A program made the position numbers and the translations under genes. This document shows, one piece after another, positions 42,594 to 51,989 of a stretch of DNA of 64,000 nt. The notes under the pieces were generated by a model. It made no database searches. It worked only from the letters and a program-made list of their open reading frames with translations, and was not told the DNA's origin. Position 1 is the stretch's first letter; each line of letters starts with the position of its first letter. The stretch lies in contig DAITAZ010000007.1 in NCBI GenBank assembly GCA_036824045.1, positions 38,489 through 102,488 of the forward strand, read 5' to 3'. The stretch is from DAITAZ01 sp036824045. Its GTDB lineage: Bacteria; Pseudomonadota; Gammaproteobacteria; Burkholderiales; Rhodocyclaceae.

Positions 42594-43655
42594 TTACCGC
42601 CGTGGGGCGGGTCGTACCTCGGTGACGATCCGGGGCAATTCCCAGGCGCCGCCGGGGGCGATGAGGCGGCACATGCCGGTGGTCGCGGCACGGGTGTGGA
42701 TGAAACGGGTGCCGTCCCAGGTCCATTCGTCCGTGGACCAGCAGTCGCCCAGACCCCGCCCCTTGTGTTCGGCGGTGATGGCGCTGCCGCTGTAGTCGGA
42801 ACCGGAGGCGGTGACGAGCACGGGGGCGAACGGGGCGCTGCGGTTGATGACCCAGTAACCATGGCCGATGTTGTAGGCGCCGCTCCAGCAAGGGGTGGAG
42901 GCCAGTAGCTTGTGCTTGCCCAAGGCGTGGAGGGTGATGTCGGGCGGGCCGTTTTCCGCGGCGGAGAGGTCCGGACAGTAGTCATCCTTTCCGATACTGG
43001 CGCGCAGGGCGGCGAGCAGGGCTTTGAGCTGGCTGGCGGGGAGCTCCGCCGGGGCGTCCTTGGCGGTGTGCACCGCGATGACCACGGGGGCGGGCAGGGG
43101 CGGCAGGACGGCGGATTCGTCCCTGGCGCCTTTTTTCACCAGAGCGCCGCGGGTGCCGACCCGACCCTGGATTTCGTCCATCTTGAGCAGCACGGCCGCC
43201 GCACCCTGGTCCGAAAGCGCCCACTGATTGGTGCCTGCGCTCAGGGTGATCTCGGCCTTGCCCGGAAGGACGGCGAGCACGGCCTCCGCCTGGGGGGCAG
43301 AGAGCCGGCCGACGCTGGATTCCCGGCTGAAGGCTACCTGCCCGTGGGTGCGCCCGTTGATCCGCAGGGTGAGTTTGCCGCTGGCGGGCAGCAGGCGGCT
43401 GGAGTCGTCGTCGCCGTAGTTGCCCAGCATCACGTCGGCCTGCACCGGCTCGCCGGGGCCGGCTTTGCGGGTGAGGAGCATGGCCAGGGCCAGGGCCGCG
43501 TCTTCCGCGCTGTAGCCCGCCGCCCGGCAGGTGCGGGTGTTGTCGCAGGCCAGTTCCCAGTCCTTATGGGTGAAACCGGCTCCGGCATCGGCGCCAAATG
43601 CGAGGGAGCCGGCGCACAGGGTCAGGGCGAGCAGGGGCAGTATGGGCTTCTTCAT
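42594..43655 (-). CDS. DUF1176 periplasmic protein
   Basis: A 353-residue protein with a signal peptide (MKKPILPLLALTLCAGSLAFG) and the DUF1176 pattern: FTHKDWELACDNTRTCRAAGY at the start of the mature chain, four later cysteines including DDYCPDL, TPCWSGAYN, GDCWSTDEWTWDG and GMCRLIAPGGAWELP. The family is periplasmic and of unknown function. It stands alone between the ABC-F gene (convergent) and the phaB terminator. Confidence 0.82.
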   Translation of the reverse strand: MKKPILPLLALTLCAGSLAFGADAGAGFTHKDWELACDNTRTCRAAGYSAEDAALALAMLLTRKAGPGEPVQADVMLGNYGDDDSSRLLPASGKLTLRINGRTHGQVAFSRESSVGRLSAPQAEAVLAVLPGKAEITLSAGTNQWALSDQGAAAVLLKMDEIQGRVGTRGALVKKGARDESAVLPPLPAPVVIAVHTAKDAPAELPASQLKALLAALRASIGKDDYCPDLSAAENGPPDITLHALGKHKLLASTPCWSGAYNIGHGYWVINRSAPFAPVLVTASGSDYSGSAITAEHKGRGLGDCWSTDEWTWDGTRFIHTRAATTGMCRLIAPGGAWELPRIVTEVRPAPRR

Positions 43656-43733
43656 GGGTGGAATCCGGGCGGTGTGCGGGGGGAACGGGTTGGTCCGGAG
43701 CGTGCCAGCAAGCGTGCGGCACGAGCAAGGGGG

Positions 43734-43773
43734 AAATAAAACGGGCCTGTTCCGACACCGCGAAACAGGCCCG
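43734..43773 (-). terminator. Rho-independent terminator of the phaB-like gene
   Basis: CGGGCCTGTT (43742-43751) pairs with AACAGGCCCG (43764-43773) in a perfect 10 bp stem with a 12 nt loop. Read leftward it is followed by TTTTATTT (plus-strand AAATAAAA, 43734-43741). Confidence 0.88.
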
Positions 43774-43805
43774 CCGCGAACACCCGGCCCCGTGCGGGGC
43801 TCGGA

Positions 43806-44546
43806 TCAGGTCATGTAGTTGCCGCCGTTGCAGGCGAAGTTGGCGCCGGTGGTGAAGCCGGACTGCTCGGAGGCCAGCCAGCCCACGATGGAGGCGATTT
43901 CCTCGGGCTCGCCCAGGCGCTTGACCGGGATGGTGGCCACGATCTTCTGCAGCACATCCTCGCGGATCGCCCGCACCATGTCGGTCCCGATGTAGCCGGG
44001 CGACACGGTGTTGACCGTTACGCCCTTGCTCGCCACTTCCTGCGCCAGGGCCATGGTGAAGCCGTGCATGCCGGCCTTGGCAGTGGAGTAGTTGGTCTGG
44101 CCGAACTGCCCGCGCTGGCCGTTCATGGACGAGATGTTGATGATGCGGCCCCAGCCCTGGTCCATCATGCCATCCACCACCTGTTTGGTGACGAAGAACA
44201 GGGAGTTGAGATTGGTGTCGATCACCGCCATCCAGTCTTCCACTCCCATTTTGCGGAACACGCCGTCCTTGGTGATGCCGGCGTTGTTGACCAGGACGCT
44301 GATCGCGCCCAGTTCGGCCTTCACCTTGTCGAAGGCGGCCTTGGTGCTGTCCCAGTTCGAGACGTTGCCCTCGGAGGCCACGAAATCGAACCCCAGTTCC
44401 TTCTGTTCGGCCAGCCAGCGGTCCTTGCGTGGCGAGTTGGGGCCGCAGCCCGCTGCCACCTTGAAGCCGTCCTTGGCCAGTTGCTGGCAGATCGATGTTC
44501 CGATGCCGCCCATGCCGCCTGTGACGTACGCTACTTTCTGACTCAT
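43806..44546 (-). CDS. phaB: Acetoacetyl-CoA reductase
   Basis: A 246-residue NADPH-dependent short-chain dehydrogenase that reduces acetoacetyl-CoA to (R)-3-hydroxybutyryl-CoA for polyhydroxybutyrate. It shows VTGGMGGIGTSICQQLAKDGF, NNAGITKDGVFRKM, the catalytic ISSMNGQRGQFGQTNYSTAKAG with Ser, Tyr and Lys, and a C-terminal FACNGGNYMT. These match Cupriavidus PhaB very closely. GGAGGG upstream sets ATG 44546. The gene stands alone here, with no phaA or phaC adjacent. Confidence 0.95.
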   Translation of the reverse strand: MSQKVAYVTGGMGGIGTSICQQLAKDGFKVAAGCGPNSPRKDRWLAEQKELGFDFVASEGNVSNWDSTKAAFDKVKAELGAISVLVNNAGITKDGVFRKMGVEDWMAVIDTNLNSLFFVTKQVVDGMMDQGWGRIINISSMNGQRGQFGQTNYSTAKAGMHGFTMALAQEVASKGVTVNTVSPGYIGTDMVRAIREDVLQKIVATIPVKRLGEPEEIASIVGWLASEQSGFTTGANFACNGGNYMT

Positions 44547-44664
44547 GACATCCCTCCAGTTACGTTTGTTATGTTTGAGTTGGGGATTATAGAAATCATT
44601 CATCAACGTTGAACTCGGGGTAATCCCGGCTTGAGGGCAGGGCGCGGGTGCGCTCTGCCCCGGG

Positions 44665-45138
44665 CTAGCCGCCCCCTTCCACCGGCACGGCGGTCTGGTC
44701 CACCACCCGGCGCAGGACGAAGCTGGAATGCACGCCGGTGACGCCCTTGATGCGGGTGATGCGGTTGAGCAGCAGTTCCTGATAGGCGTCCATGTCCCGC
44801 ACCACCACCTTCAACTGGTAGTCCGCCGACTGGCCGGTGATGAGCAGGCACTCCAGTACCTCGGGGATGGCGGCGATCTCGGTTTCGAAGTTCTGGAAGC
44901 GTTCGGGGGTGTGCTGATCCATGGAGATGTGGATCAGTGCCATGAGCGAAAGGCCCAGCGCCTTGGCGTCCACCAGCGCCCGGTAACCCCGGATCAGGCC
45001 GGCTTCCTCCAGCGCCCGGACGCGGCGCAGACAGGGCGAGGGTGAAAGACCGATCCGGTCCGCCAGTTCCTGATTGGTGAGCCGGCCATCCGCCTGCAAG
45101 GCGCGGAGGATCTCCCGGTCGTAACGGTCGAGTTGCAT
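44665..45138 (-). CDS. Lrp/AsnC family transcriptional regulator
   Basis: A 157-residue feast/famine regulator. The N-terminal HTH covers about 1-60 (LDRYDREILRALQADGRLTNQELADRIGLSPSPCLRRVRALEEAGLIRGY) and the RAM/AsnC ligand domain about 65-150 (GLSLMALIHISMDQHTPERFQNF, ITGQSADYQLKVVVRDMDAY). ATG 45138 gives the normal Lrp length. It is divergent from leuA across 175 bp and so may regulate it or branched-chain amino acid metabolism. Confidence 0.9.
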   Translation of the reverse strand: MQLDRYDREILRALQADGRLTNQELADRIGLSPSPCLRRVRALEEAGLIRGYRALVDAKALGLSLMALIHISMDQHTPERFQNFETEIAAIPEVLECLLITGQSADYQLKVVVRDMDAYQELLLNRITRIKGVTGVHSSFVLRRVVDQTAVPVEGGG

Positions 45139-45195
45139 GAGATTGCGGGGGATGTCGTGTGATGGGTGGATTGTGCCTGCATGCGGTGATCGTGC

Positions 45196-45223
45196 GCAAT
45201 GATCTGCCAAAATGCGGCATTGC
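45196..45223. promoter_or_regulatory. Inverted repeat in the Lrp-leuA divergent gap
   Basis: GCAATG (45196-45201) and CATTGC (45218-45223) form a 6 bp inverted repeat with a 16 bp spacer between the divergent lrp-like and leuA genes. It could be an Lrp-type binding site. The match is short, so chance is not excluded. Confidence 0.25.
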
Positions 45224-45313
45224 AGAGACTGAAAACGCAAGCAAATGCCCCGACATCTTGCGTAGCATTACATCCATCGCAGCCCGGCTGCTCCAAGTCA
45301 CGGATACACGATC

Positions 45314-47011
45314 ATGTTGCACGCCCCCGACACCAAGTACCACGCTTTTGCGCCTGTTCACCTCCCGGACCGGCAGTGGCCCAATCGCCGCATCACCCGG
45401 GCCCCGATCTGGATGAGCACCGACCTGCGCGATGGCAATCAGGCGCTCTTCGAGCCCATGAACGTGGACCAGAAGATGCGCATGTTCCGCACCCTGTGCG
45501 ACATCGGCTTCAAGGAGATCGAGGTGGCCTTCCCCTCCGCCTCCCAGACCGACTTCGACTTTGTGCGCAGCCTGATCGAAGGTGGGCACATCCCGGACGA
45601 TGTGACCATCGAGGTGCTCACCCAGGCGCGGGAACACCTCGTCCGCCGCACCATGGAGTCGCTCCGGGGCGCCCGCCGGGCCATCGTCCACGTGTACAAC
45701 GCCACCTCCCGGCCGTTCCGGGAATTCGTGTTCGGCATGAGCAAGGCCGAGGTGGTGGAGATGGCCGTGTCCGCCGTCCGTCTGGTCAAGGCGCTCGCGG
45801 CGGAGCAGCCGGAAACCGAATGGGTGCTCCAGTACAGCCCGGAAACCTTTACCGCCACCGAGCTGGATTTCGCGCTGGAAATCTGTGACGCCGTGACTGC
45901 CGAGTGGGGGGCCACGCCGGAGAACAAGGTCATCCTCAATCTGCCCACGACCGTGGAAGTGGCTACACCCAATGTGTACGCGGACCAGATCGAGTGGATG
46001 CACCGCAACCTCGCCCGGCGCGACAGCGTGATCATCAGCCTTCACCCCCATAACGATCGGGGCACCGCCGTAGCGGCTGCCGAACTGGCCCTCATGGCCG
46101 GGGCGGATCGGGTGGAAGGCTGCCTCTTCGGCAATGGGGAGCGCACGGGCAATGTGGACCTGGTGACCCTCGCCCTCAATCTCTACACCCACGGCGTGGC
46201 ACCCGGGCTGGATTTCTCCGACATCAACGCGGTGGCCCGGACCGTGGAGCAATGCACCCAGTTGCCGGTGCACCCCCGCCACCCCTATGTGGGCGATCTG
46301 GTCTTCACCGCGTTCTCCGGCTCCCACCAGGATGCCATCAAGAAGGGGTTCGCCGCCCAGAAGCCGGAGGAAGCGTGGGCCGTGCCCTATCTCCCCATCG
46401 ACCCGGCGGACGTGGGGCGCAGCTACGATTCGATCATCCGCATCAATAGCCAATCGGGCAAGGGGGGTATCGCCTACCTGCTGGAAACCGAGTTCGGCAT
46501 CGTCATGCCCCGTCGGTTGCAGGTGGAGTTCTCCGGCGTGGTGCAGCGCCACACCGAAACGGTGGGCGGTGAAGTCTCGGCCCAGGACATCTGGCAGCTC
46601 TTCGCCCAGACCTATCTGGGCCTCGACCGCCCGGTGCGTTACGTGGAGCACCACCTTTTCGAGCACGGCGACGCCCAGGGCATCCGCCTGGTGGTGGAAT
46701 CCAGCGGCGTGCGCCACCTGCTCAAGGGCGAGGGCAACGGGCCCATCGATGCAGCGGTGAACGCCGTGCGCGCCCTGGGGGTGGAGGTGCAGGTGCGCAG
46801 CTTCGAGGAGCGCTCCATCGGCGCCAGCCGGGACGGCGGTGATGCCCGTGCCTGCGCCTTCCTGGAGTTGGCCGAGCCCCACAGCCGGGGCGAGGTGTAC
46901 GGGGTGGGCATCGACGACAACATCGTCACCGCCTCGATCAAGGCCCTCATCAGCGGTCTGGACCGGCTCGAAGTGTTTGCCGGAACCGGCGCGCAGGCGC
47001 GGGCAGCCTGA
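45314..47011 (+). CDS. leuA: 2-isopropylmalate synthase
   Basis: A 565-residue enzyme that condenses acetyl-CoA with 2-ketoisovalerate, the first step of leucine synthesis. The catalytic TIM barrel starts with APIWMSTDLRDGNQALFEP, has the metal-binding SLHPHNDRGTA and GCLFGNGERTGNVDL, and is followed by linker subdomains and the C-terminal allosteric (LeuA dimer) domain from about 440 to 560, the site of leucine feedback. The length fits the longer LeuA class (LeuA2/actinobacterial-like) rather than the 520-residue E. coli type. Confidence 0.95.
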   Translation: MLHAPDTKYHAFAPVHLPDRQWPNRRITRAPIWMSTDLRDGNQALFEPMNVDQKMRMFRTLCDIGFKEIEVAFPSASQTDFDFVRSLIEGGHIPDDVTIEVLTQAREHLVRRTMESLRGARRAIVHVYNATSRPFREFVFGMSKAEVVEMAVSAVRLVKALAAEQPETEWVLQYSPETFTATELDFALEICDAVTAEWGATPENKVILNLPTTVEVATPNVYADQIEWMHRNLARRDSVIISLHPHNDRGTAVAAAELALMAGADRVEGCLFGNGERTGNVDLVTLALNLYTHGVAPGLDFSDINAVARTVEQCTQLPVHPRHPYVGDLVFTAFSGSHQDAIKKGFAAQKPEEAWAVPYLPIDPADVGRSYDSIIRINSQSGKGGIAYLLETEFGIVMPRRLQVEFSGVVQRHTETVGGEVSAQDIWQLFAQTYLGLDRPVRYVEHHLFEHGDAQGIRLVVESSGVRHLLKGEGNGPIDAAVNAVRALGVEVQVRSFEERSIGASRDGGDARACAFLELAEPHSRGEVYGVGIDDNIVTASIKALISGLDRLEVFAGTGAQARAA

Positions 47012-47103
47012 ATCGTCGCGCCGGAAGCCTTGCCTTTCGGCCGGATCGTGGTGACCATTGGACTGGCGGCTCGCGCGGGCCGCCAGTCCAGGGAGTCTTG
47101 CCG

Positions 47104-48075
47104 ATGATCCGTCCCCTTGTCCCCGTCCTGCCCTTGCTGGCTGTGGCAGCCGCTTGCCAGCCGGCGGCGGAGGTTGGTTTCGCCGGCTACGTGGAAGGGG
47201 AGTTCGTCTATCTGGCCGCGCCGCAGGCGGGCTACCTGCGCAGTCTGGAGGCCCCCCGCGGCAGCCGGGTCACGGCCGGGGCGCCCGTGTTCGTGCTGGC
47301 GGACGACCCGGATGCCCAGGCGTTGGCAGAGGCGGAGGCGCGCGCGGGTGCCGCCCGCGAACGGGTGCAGAACCTCAAGGCGCCGCGCCGGGCCGAGGAG
47401 GTTGCCGCCCTGCAGGCCGCGCTCCGGGCGGCCCAGGCCGGCGCCGATCTGGCCGGGAGCCAGTTGCGCAAGCAGGAGGCGCTGGCGGAACAGGGCTTCA
47501 TTTCGGGCGCCCGGCTGGACGAGGCCCGCAGCCAGTTCACCCAGGCCCGTGCCGTGCTCGAGTCCACCCGCCAGCAACTGGTGCTTGCCCAATCCAACCT
47601 GGGCCGGGCGGCGGAAACCCGTGCCGCCGAAGCCGATCTGCAGGCTGCCGCGGCCACCTCGGCCCAGAAGCGCTGGGCGCTGGAGCGCAAGGCGGTGCAC
47701 GCCCCGGCGCCCGGCGAAGTGGCCGAAACCTATTACCGGCCGGGCGAGTGGGTGCCGGCGGGCGCCCCCGTAGCCAGCCTGTTGCCCGACGCCCGCCGGC
47801 GCCTGCGCTTCTTCGTGCCGGAAGCCGCCCTGGCGGGTATCCGGCCCGGCCAGGCGGTGGAGGCCGCGTGCGACGGTTGCCCGGCGCCGTTGCGGGCGAC
47901 GGTGGACTTCGTGTCGCCTCAGGCCGAATACACGCCCCCCGTCATTTACAGCCGTGGCAGCCGGGAGAAACTGGTGTTTCGCGTCGAGGCGGCGCCCCTG
48001 CCGGAACAGGCTGCACACCTGCGCCCCGGACTGCCGGTGGAGGTGCGCCTGGCAACGGCCTCCAGCGGGAAATGA
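47104..48075 (+). CDS. HlyD-family adaptor of an ABC exporter, lipoprotein
   Basis: A 323-residue membrane-fusion protein like YbhG. The lipoprotein signal ends LAVAAAC (C18). The first barrel half (VYLAAPQAGYLRSLEAPRGSRVTAGAPVF) is followed by a coiled-coil hairpin of about 110 residues (NLKAPRRAEEVAALQAAL) and the second half (VHAPAPGEVAETYYRPGEWVPAG). It would bridge the ABC-2 transporter encoded next to an outer-membrane channel. The stop is 1 bp before the ATPase start, so translation is coupled. Confidence 0.86.
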   Translation: MIRPLVPVLPLLAVAAACQPAAEVGFAGYVEGEFVYLAAPQAGYLRSLEAPRGSRVTAGAPVFVLADDPDAQALAEAEARAGAARERVQNLKAPRRAEEVAALQAALRAAQAGADLAGSQLRKQEALAEQGFISGARLDEARSQFTQARAVLESTRQQLVLAQSNLGRAAETRAAEADLQAAAATSAQKRWALERKAVHAPAPGEVAETYYRPGEWVPAGAPVASLLPDARRRLRFFVPEAALAGIRPGQAVEAACDGCPAPLRATVDFVSPQAEYTPPVIYSRGSREKLVFRVEAAPLPEQAAHLRPGLPVEVRLATASSGK

Positions 48076-48076
48076 G

Positions 48077-49003
48077 ATGACCCTGGCCATCGACGTTGCC
48101 GGGCTCAACAAGCACTTCGGCGACCGCCGCGTGGTCCGGGATCTGGACCTCCAGGTGCGGGAGGGCGAGATTTTCGGATTTCTCGGCCCCAACGGCAGCG
48201 GCAAGACCACCTCCATCCGCATGCTCTGCGGCCTGCTCACGCCGGACAGCGGCCGGGGAACCTGCCTGGGCCTGGACGTGATCAGCCAGAGTGCCGCCAT
48301 CAAGCGCCAGGTGGGCTACATGACCCAGCGCTTTTCCCTGTGGGAAGACCTGAGCATCGCGGAAAACCTGGACTTCGTCGCCCGCATGTTCGGCGTGCCC
48401 CGCCGCCGGGATGCGGTGGCGCAGGCGCTGGAGGAACTGGGACTTGCCGGGCGGCGGGACCAACTGGCGGGCACGCTGTCGGGGGGCTGGAAGCAGCGTC
48501 TGGCCCTGGCCGCCTGCCTTCTGCACAGGCCCCGGCTGCTGCTGCTGGACGAGCCCACCGCGGGCGTGGACCCCAAGGCACGGCGGGACTTCTGGGAAGA
48601 AATCCACCGTCTTTCCGCCGCCGGCGTGACCGTCCTTGTGTCCACCCACTACATGGACGAGGCCGAGCGCTGCCACCGCTTGGCCTACATCGCCTGGGGG
48701 CGCCTGCTGGCCATGGGGACCGCGGCGGAAGTGGTGGCTGCGCGGGGGCTGAGCACCTGGGAGATCCCCCGGGCGCCGCCGGGTCTGGCCGAGCGGCTGC
48801 AGCGTCTGCCGGGCGTCGAGCTGGTGGCGAGCTTTGGCACCGGGCTGCACGTGGGCGGGCGCAATGGTGCCGCCCTGGCGGCCAGCCTGAAGGCGGACCT
48901 GGCCGGCAGCGGGCTGGAAATGCAGGCCGTGGCCCCTTCGCTGGAGGATGCCTTCATCCACCTCATGCGCGGTGTTGCCGACCCGCAGGAGCCGCGACGG
49001 TGA
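48077..49003 (+). CDS. ABC transporter ATP-binding protein
   Basis: A 308-residue ATPase of the multidrug/ABC-2 export type (YbhF-like but with a single domain). It shows Walker A FLGPNGSGKTTS, Q-loop YMTQRFSLWEDL, signature LSGGWKQRLALAACLL, Walker B LLLLDEPTAGVDP and a switch His in VSTHYMDEAERC. The final 60 residues are a C-terminal regulatory extension. Its TGA overlaps the GTG of the permease gene (GTGA). Confidence 0.92.
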   Translation: MTLAIDVAGLNKHFGDRRVVRDLDLQVREGEIFGFLGPNGSGKTTSIRMLCGLLTPDSGRGTCLGLDVISQSAAIKRQVGYMTQRFSLWEDLSIAENLDFVARMFGVPRRRDAVAQALEELGLAGRRDQLAGTLSGGWKQRLALAACLLHRPRLLLLDEPTAGVDPKARRDFWEEIHRLSAAGVTVLVSTHYMDEAERCHRLAYIAWGRLLAMGTAAEVVAARGLSTWEIPRAPPGLAERLQRLPGVELVASFGTGLHVGGRNGAALAASLKADLAGSGLEMQAVAPSLEDAFIHLMRGVADPQEPRR

Positions 49004-50121
49004 GGCGGTTTTCCCTCTCCCGCTGGCTGGGCATTCTGATCAAGGAGTTCATCCAGCTCCGGCGGGACCGCCTCACCTTCGGCATGATCGTCGGCATTCC
49101 CATCATCCAGTTGCTGCTTTTCGGTTTTGCCATCAATTCCGACCCCCGCCACCTGCCCACGGCGGTGGTCACCGCCGACCCCGGCCCCTTCGCCCGCGCC
49201 TACGTGGCGGCCATGGCCAACAGCGGCTATTTCCGCATCGTCGATGGCGTCGGCGCCGCCGCCGCGGACCGCCTGCTGGACCAGGGCGAGGTGCAGTTCG
49301 TCGTCACCTTTCCGCCTGGCTTCCATCGGGATCTGGTGCGGGGCAAGTCCCCGACAGTGCTGGTGGAGGCGGACGCCACCGACCCCATGGCCACCAGCGG
49401 CGCCCTCGCGGTGCTGCAGCGGCTGGGGCCGGAAGTGTTTGCTCCCGATCTGCCGGGGCTGGAGCGCGCAGCCCCGCCGGCGCTGGATCTGCGCATCCAC
49501 CGCCGCTACAACCCGGAAGCGCTCACCGCCTACAACGTGGTCCCCGGCCTGCTCGGCGTGATACTGACCATGACCATGGTGCTCATGACCGGCCTGGCCA
49601 TGACCCGGGAGCGCGAGCGGGGAACCTTCGAGCACCTTCTCGCCACCCCCGCCACCCCTCTGGAGGTCATGACCGGCAAGATCGTCCCCTACATCCTCAT
49701 CGGGCTGATCCAGGTCAGCCTCATCCTCCTCGCCGCCCGCTGGATCTTCGACGTGCCCATGCGCGGCAGCCTGCTGCTGCTCTACACCGTGGTGCTGCTC
49801 TTCATCTGCGCCAACCTCACCCTGGGGATCACCTTCAGCGCCATCGCCCGCAACCAGCTCCAGGCCATGCAGATGACCTTTTTCTTTTTCCTGCCGTCGA
49901 TGTTGCTTTCCGGTTTCATGTTTCCCTTTCGCGGCATGCCGGAATGGGCCCAGGCCATCGGCAGCGTGCTTCCCCTCACCCACTTCCTGGTGCTGGTCCG
50001 CGGCATCCTGCTCAAAGGCAACGGCGCCGCCACCCTCTGGCCCCAGGTCTGGCCCATCCTCCTGTTCATGGCCGTGGTCCTCGCCGTAGGCCTGAAGTCC
50101 TTCCGGCGGACGCTGGACTGA
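49000..50121 (+). CDS. ABC-2 type permease
   Basis: A 373-residue inner-membrane permease of the YbhS/YbhR class: an N-terminal helix (ILIKEFIQLRRDRLTFGMIVGIPIIQLLLFGFAIN), a large external loop (about 50-175), then five C-terminal helices with MTRERERGTFEHLLATPATPLEVMTGKIVPY, the ABC-2 signature. Only one permease gene is present, so the transporter would be a homodimer. The substrate is unknown; drugs or other hydrophobic compounds are usual for the family. Confidence 0.88.
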   Translation: MRRFSLSRWLGILIKEFIQLRRDRLTFGMIVGIPIIQLLLFGFAINSDPRHLPTAVVTADPGPFARAYVAAMANSGYFRIVDGVGAAAADRLLDQGEVQFVVTFPPGFHRDLVRGKSPTVLVEADATDPMATSGALAVLQRLGPEVFAPDLPGLERAAPPALDLRIHRRYNPEALTAYNVVPGLLGVILTMTMVLMTGLAMTRERERGTFEHLLATPATPLEVMTGKIVPYILIGLIQVSLILLAARWIFDVPMRGSLLLLYTVVLLFICANLTLGITFSAIARNQLQAMQMTFFFFLPSMLLSGFMFPFRGMPEWAQAIGSVLPLTHFLVLVRGILLKGNGAATLWPQVWPILLFMAVVLAVGLKSFRRTLD

Positions 50122-50129
50122 GGTGGTCG

Positions 50130-51926
50130 TTATTGCGCCAGGGTCGCGGCCCCGTTGTCTCCGTTGGCCACCTCCACCCGGTTCCGCCCCGTTTTCCGGG
50201 CTTTGTACATGGCTTGATCGGCGCGGAGGATGGCGGTTTCGCGGGTTTCGCCGGGTTGGAAGGCGGTGATGCCGGCGCCGAAGGTGATGAGCAGGCGTTC
50301 GTTGTTGTGCAGGAAGAAGCGGCGGGTGAGTTCCCGCTGCACCCGGCTCATGGCGGTGGCGGCGTCGGCGGGGGCGGTATTGGGCAGCAGCACCAGGAAT
50401 TCCTCGCCGCTGTAGCGGGCGAGCTGGTCGGTGGGGCGCAGGGTGTCCTGCACCACGGCCGCCAGGTGCTGGAGGGCGCTGTCGCCGCTGGTTTCGCCCA
50501 TGGCTTCGTTGAGGGCCCTGAAGTCGTCGATGGCCAGCAGCGCGATGGCCAGCGGCTGCCCGGTACGCTCGGCGCGGGAGATCTCCTGGGTGAGCGCCTC
50601 TTCCAGGCCGCGCCGGTTGAGGGCGCCGGTGAGCTGGTCCACCCGCACTTGTTCCGACAGCGCTTGCAGTTCGGCTTCCAACTGCTTGACCTGATCCCGG
50701 GCCGTCTGCGCGGCTTCCCGCTCCTGGGCCAGATGGTCGCGGGCGCGGATGATGTCCGTCTGCATGGCCCGGGTGTCCTGCATCAGGTTCTGCACGATGC
50801 CATGGATCTGGGCCACGCCCTCGGCCCGGTCGAGCTGGGCGGCGTAGTCATCCACCCGCCCGCCGTACTGGCCGGCGGCTGCGGCCATGTCGCCCATGCG
50901 GTCGATGAAGCCCGCCACCATCTGGCGGAAGCTTTCCTGGGCCTGCAGCAGGCTGTGCTTGAGGGCGCCCTGGCGCAGGATCACGTCTTTCAGGCTGCGC
51001 TCGGCGGCGGCCAGCATGTCTTTGTCCAGCGGGCCGGCGATGACGCTCTCCACGGTGGCGAGCTGCCCGCGCAGCCATTGGTCGTCCTCCACCAGGCCGG
51101 AAATGTTGGCCACCAGCAGGCGCAAGAGGCGCAGCAGATCCTGGCGCAGGTCTTCGCTTTGACTGTGCAGCAGCTCCACCCGCAGCAGCAGCGCCTTGAT
51201 GGCGCGGGCCAGTCCTTGCCATTGGGCGGGCTGGGTGAGGGTGGCCAGGCGCCCGAGCATGCGCTGCGCTTCTTCCTGCAGGTCCGGGTGGCCATCCAGG
51301 CGGGGGATGAGCCCCAGCTTCATGGTCAGGCGCAGGGCTTCGCGCAGGCCTTCCACGGTTTCCATGCTCAGTCGGAGGGGTTCGGCGGCGGCAGGGGGGG
51401 CGGTGCCCGCCACCTCGACCCCGCGGCCCGGCTCCGCGCCATAGCTGGCCCAGTGGCGCGCCAGCGCGACCAGCTTGTCGCCCAGCTCGGGGCTGTCGCC
51501 CCAGCGGTCCAGTACACGTTCCAGTGCTTCACGCTTGCGGGCCAGGGGCAGGGTCGGCTGGTGGGCGTCCAGTTGCCGCAACAGGGCGCGCAGACCGGGT
51601 CCGAGGTGGCGCGGGGGCGGGCGTTCCTCTGTAGCCCCCAACAGCTCGGGCAGGTCGGCCCAATGCCGCTCCGCCAGCAGCTTCTCCCAGCCCCGCGCCA
51701 GTCGGGCCTGGGCAGGGGTGCCACGGGGCAGGCGGGTGATGGCGGCGGCGAGCGCTTCATCCAGGCCCGGGCCAGCGGGCGCGCCGGCAATCTCGCCATA
51801 CACCTGGCGGTAGTTGTCCGGTGTCGGCGGCAGCCGGCGCAGGGCAAGCTGGCGGATTGTTTCCCGGGCAATGTCCGCTGGCGCCGGGGCGGTGGAACGG
51901 GCGGGTGGGCTGTGGGCTTCGGGCAT
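50130..51926 (-). CDS. Diguanylate cyclase with long helical N-terminal region
   Basis: A 598-residue protein. The C-terminal GGDEF domain (about 425-590) has the active-site motif RYSGEEF, with Ser in place of the first Gly, and an I-site RPTD five residues before it, so product inhibition is likely if it is active. The first 420 residues have no TM helix; they are helical, with a proline-rich early part and a coiled coil (QEREAAQTARDQVKQLEAELQALSEQV) leading into the cyclase. It is convergent with the exporter operon. What it senses is unknown. Confidence 0.86.
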   Translation of the reverse strand: MPEAHSPPARSTAPAPADIARETIRQLALRRLPPTPDNYRQVYGEIAGAPAGPGLDEALAAAITRLPRGTPAQARLARGWEKLLAERHWADLPELLGATEERPPPRHLGPGLRALLRQLDAHQPTLPLARKREALERVLDRWGDSPELGDKLVALARHWASYGAEPGRGVEVAGTAPPAAAEPLRLSMETVEGLREALRLTMKLGLIPRLDGHPDLQEEAQRMLGRLATLTQPAQWQGLARAIKALLLRVELLHSQSEDLRQDLLRLLRLLVANISGLVEDDQWLRGQLATVESVIAGPLDKDMLAAAERSLKDVILRQGALKHSLLQAQESFRQMVAGFIDRMGDMAAAAGQYGGRVDDYAAQLDRAEGVAQIHGIVQNLMQDTRAMQTDIIRARDHLAQEREAAQTARDQVKQLEAELQALSEQVRVDQLTGALNRRGLEEALTQEISRAERTGQPLAIALLAIDDFRALNEAMGETSGDSALQHLAAVVQDTLRPTDQLARYSGEEFLVLLPNTAPADAATAMSRVQRELTRRFFLHNNERLLITFGAGITAFQPGETRETAILRADQAMYKARKTGRNRVEVANGDNGAATLAQ

Positions 51927-51989
51927 GGGGGCGGCGGCTGTAAGCTCCCCCAGATATCGGTGCGTGGCGCGCGGGGCTAAAGCCTTTTC

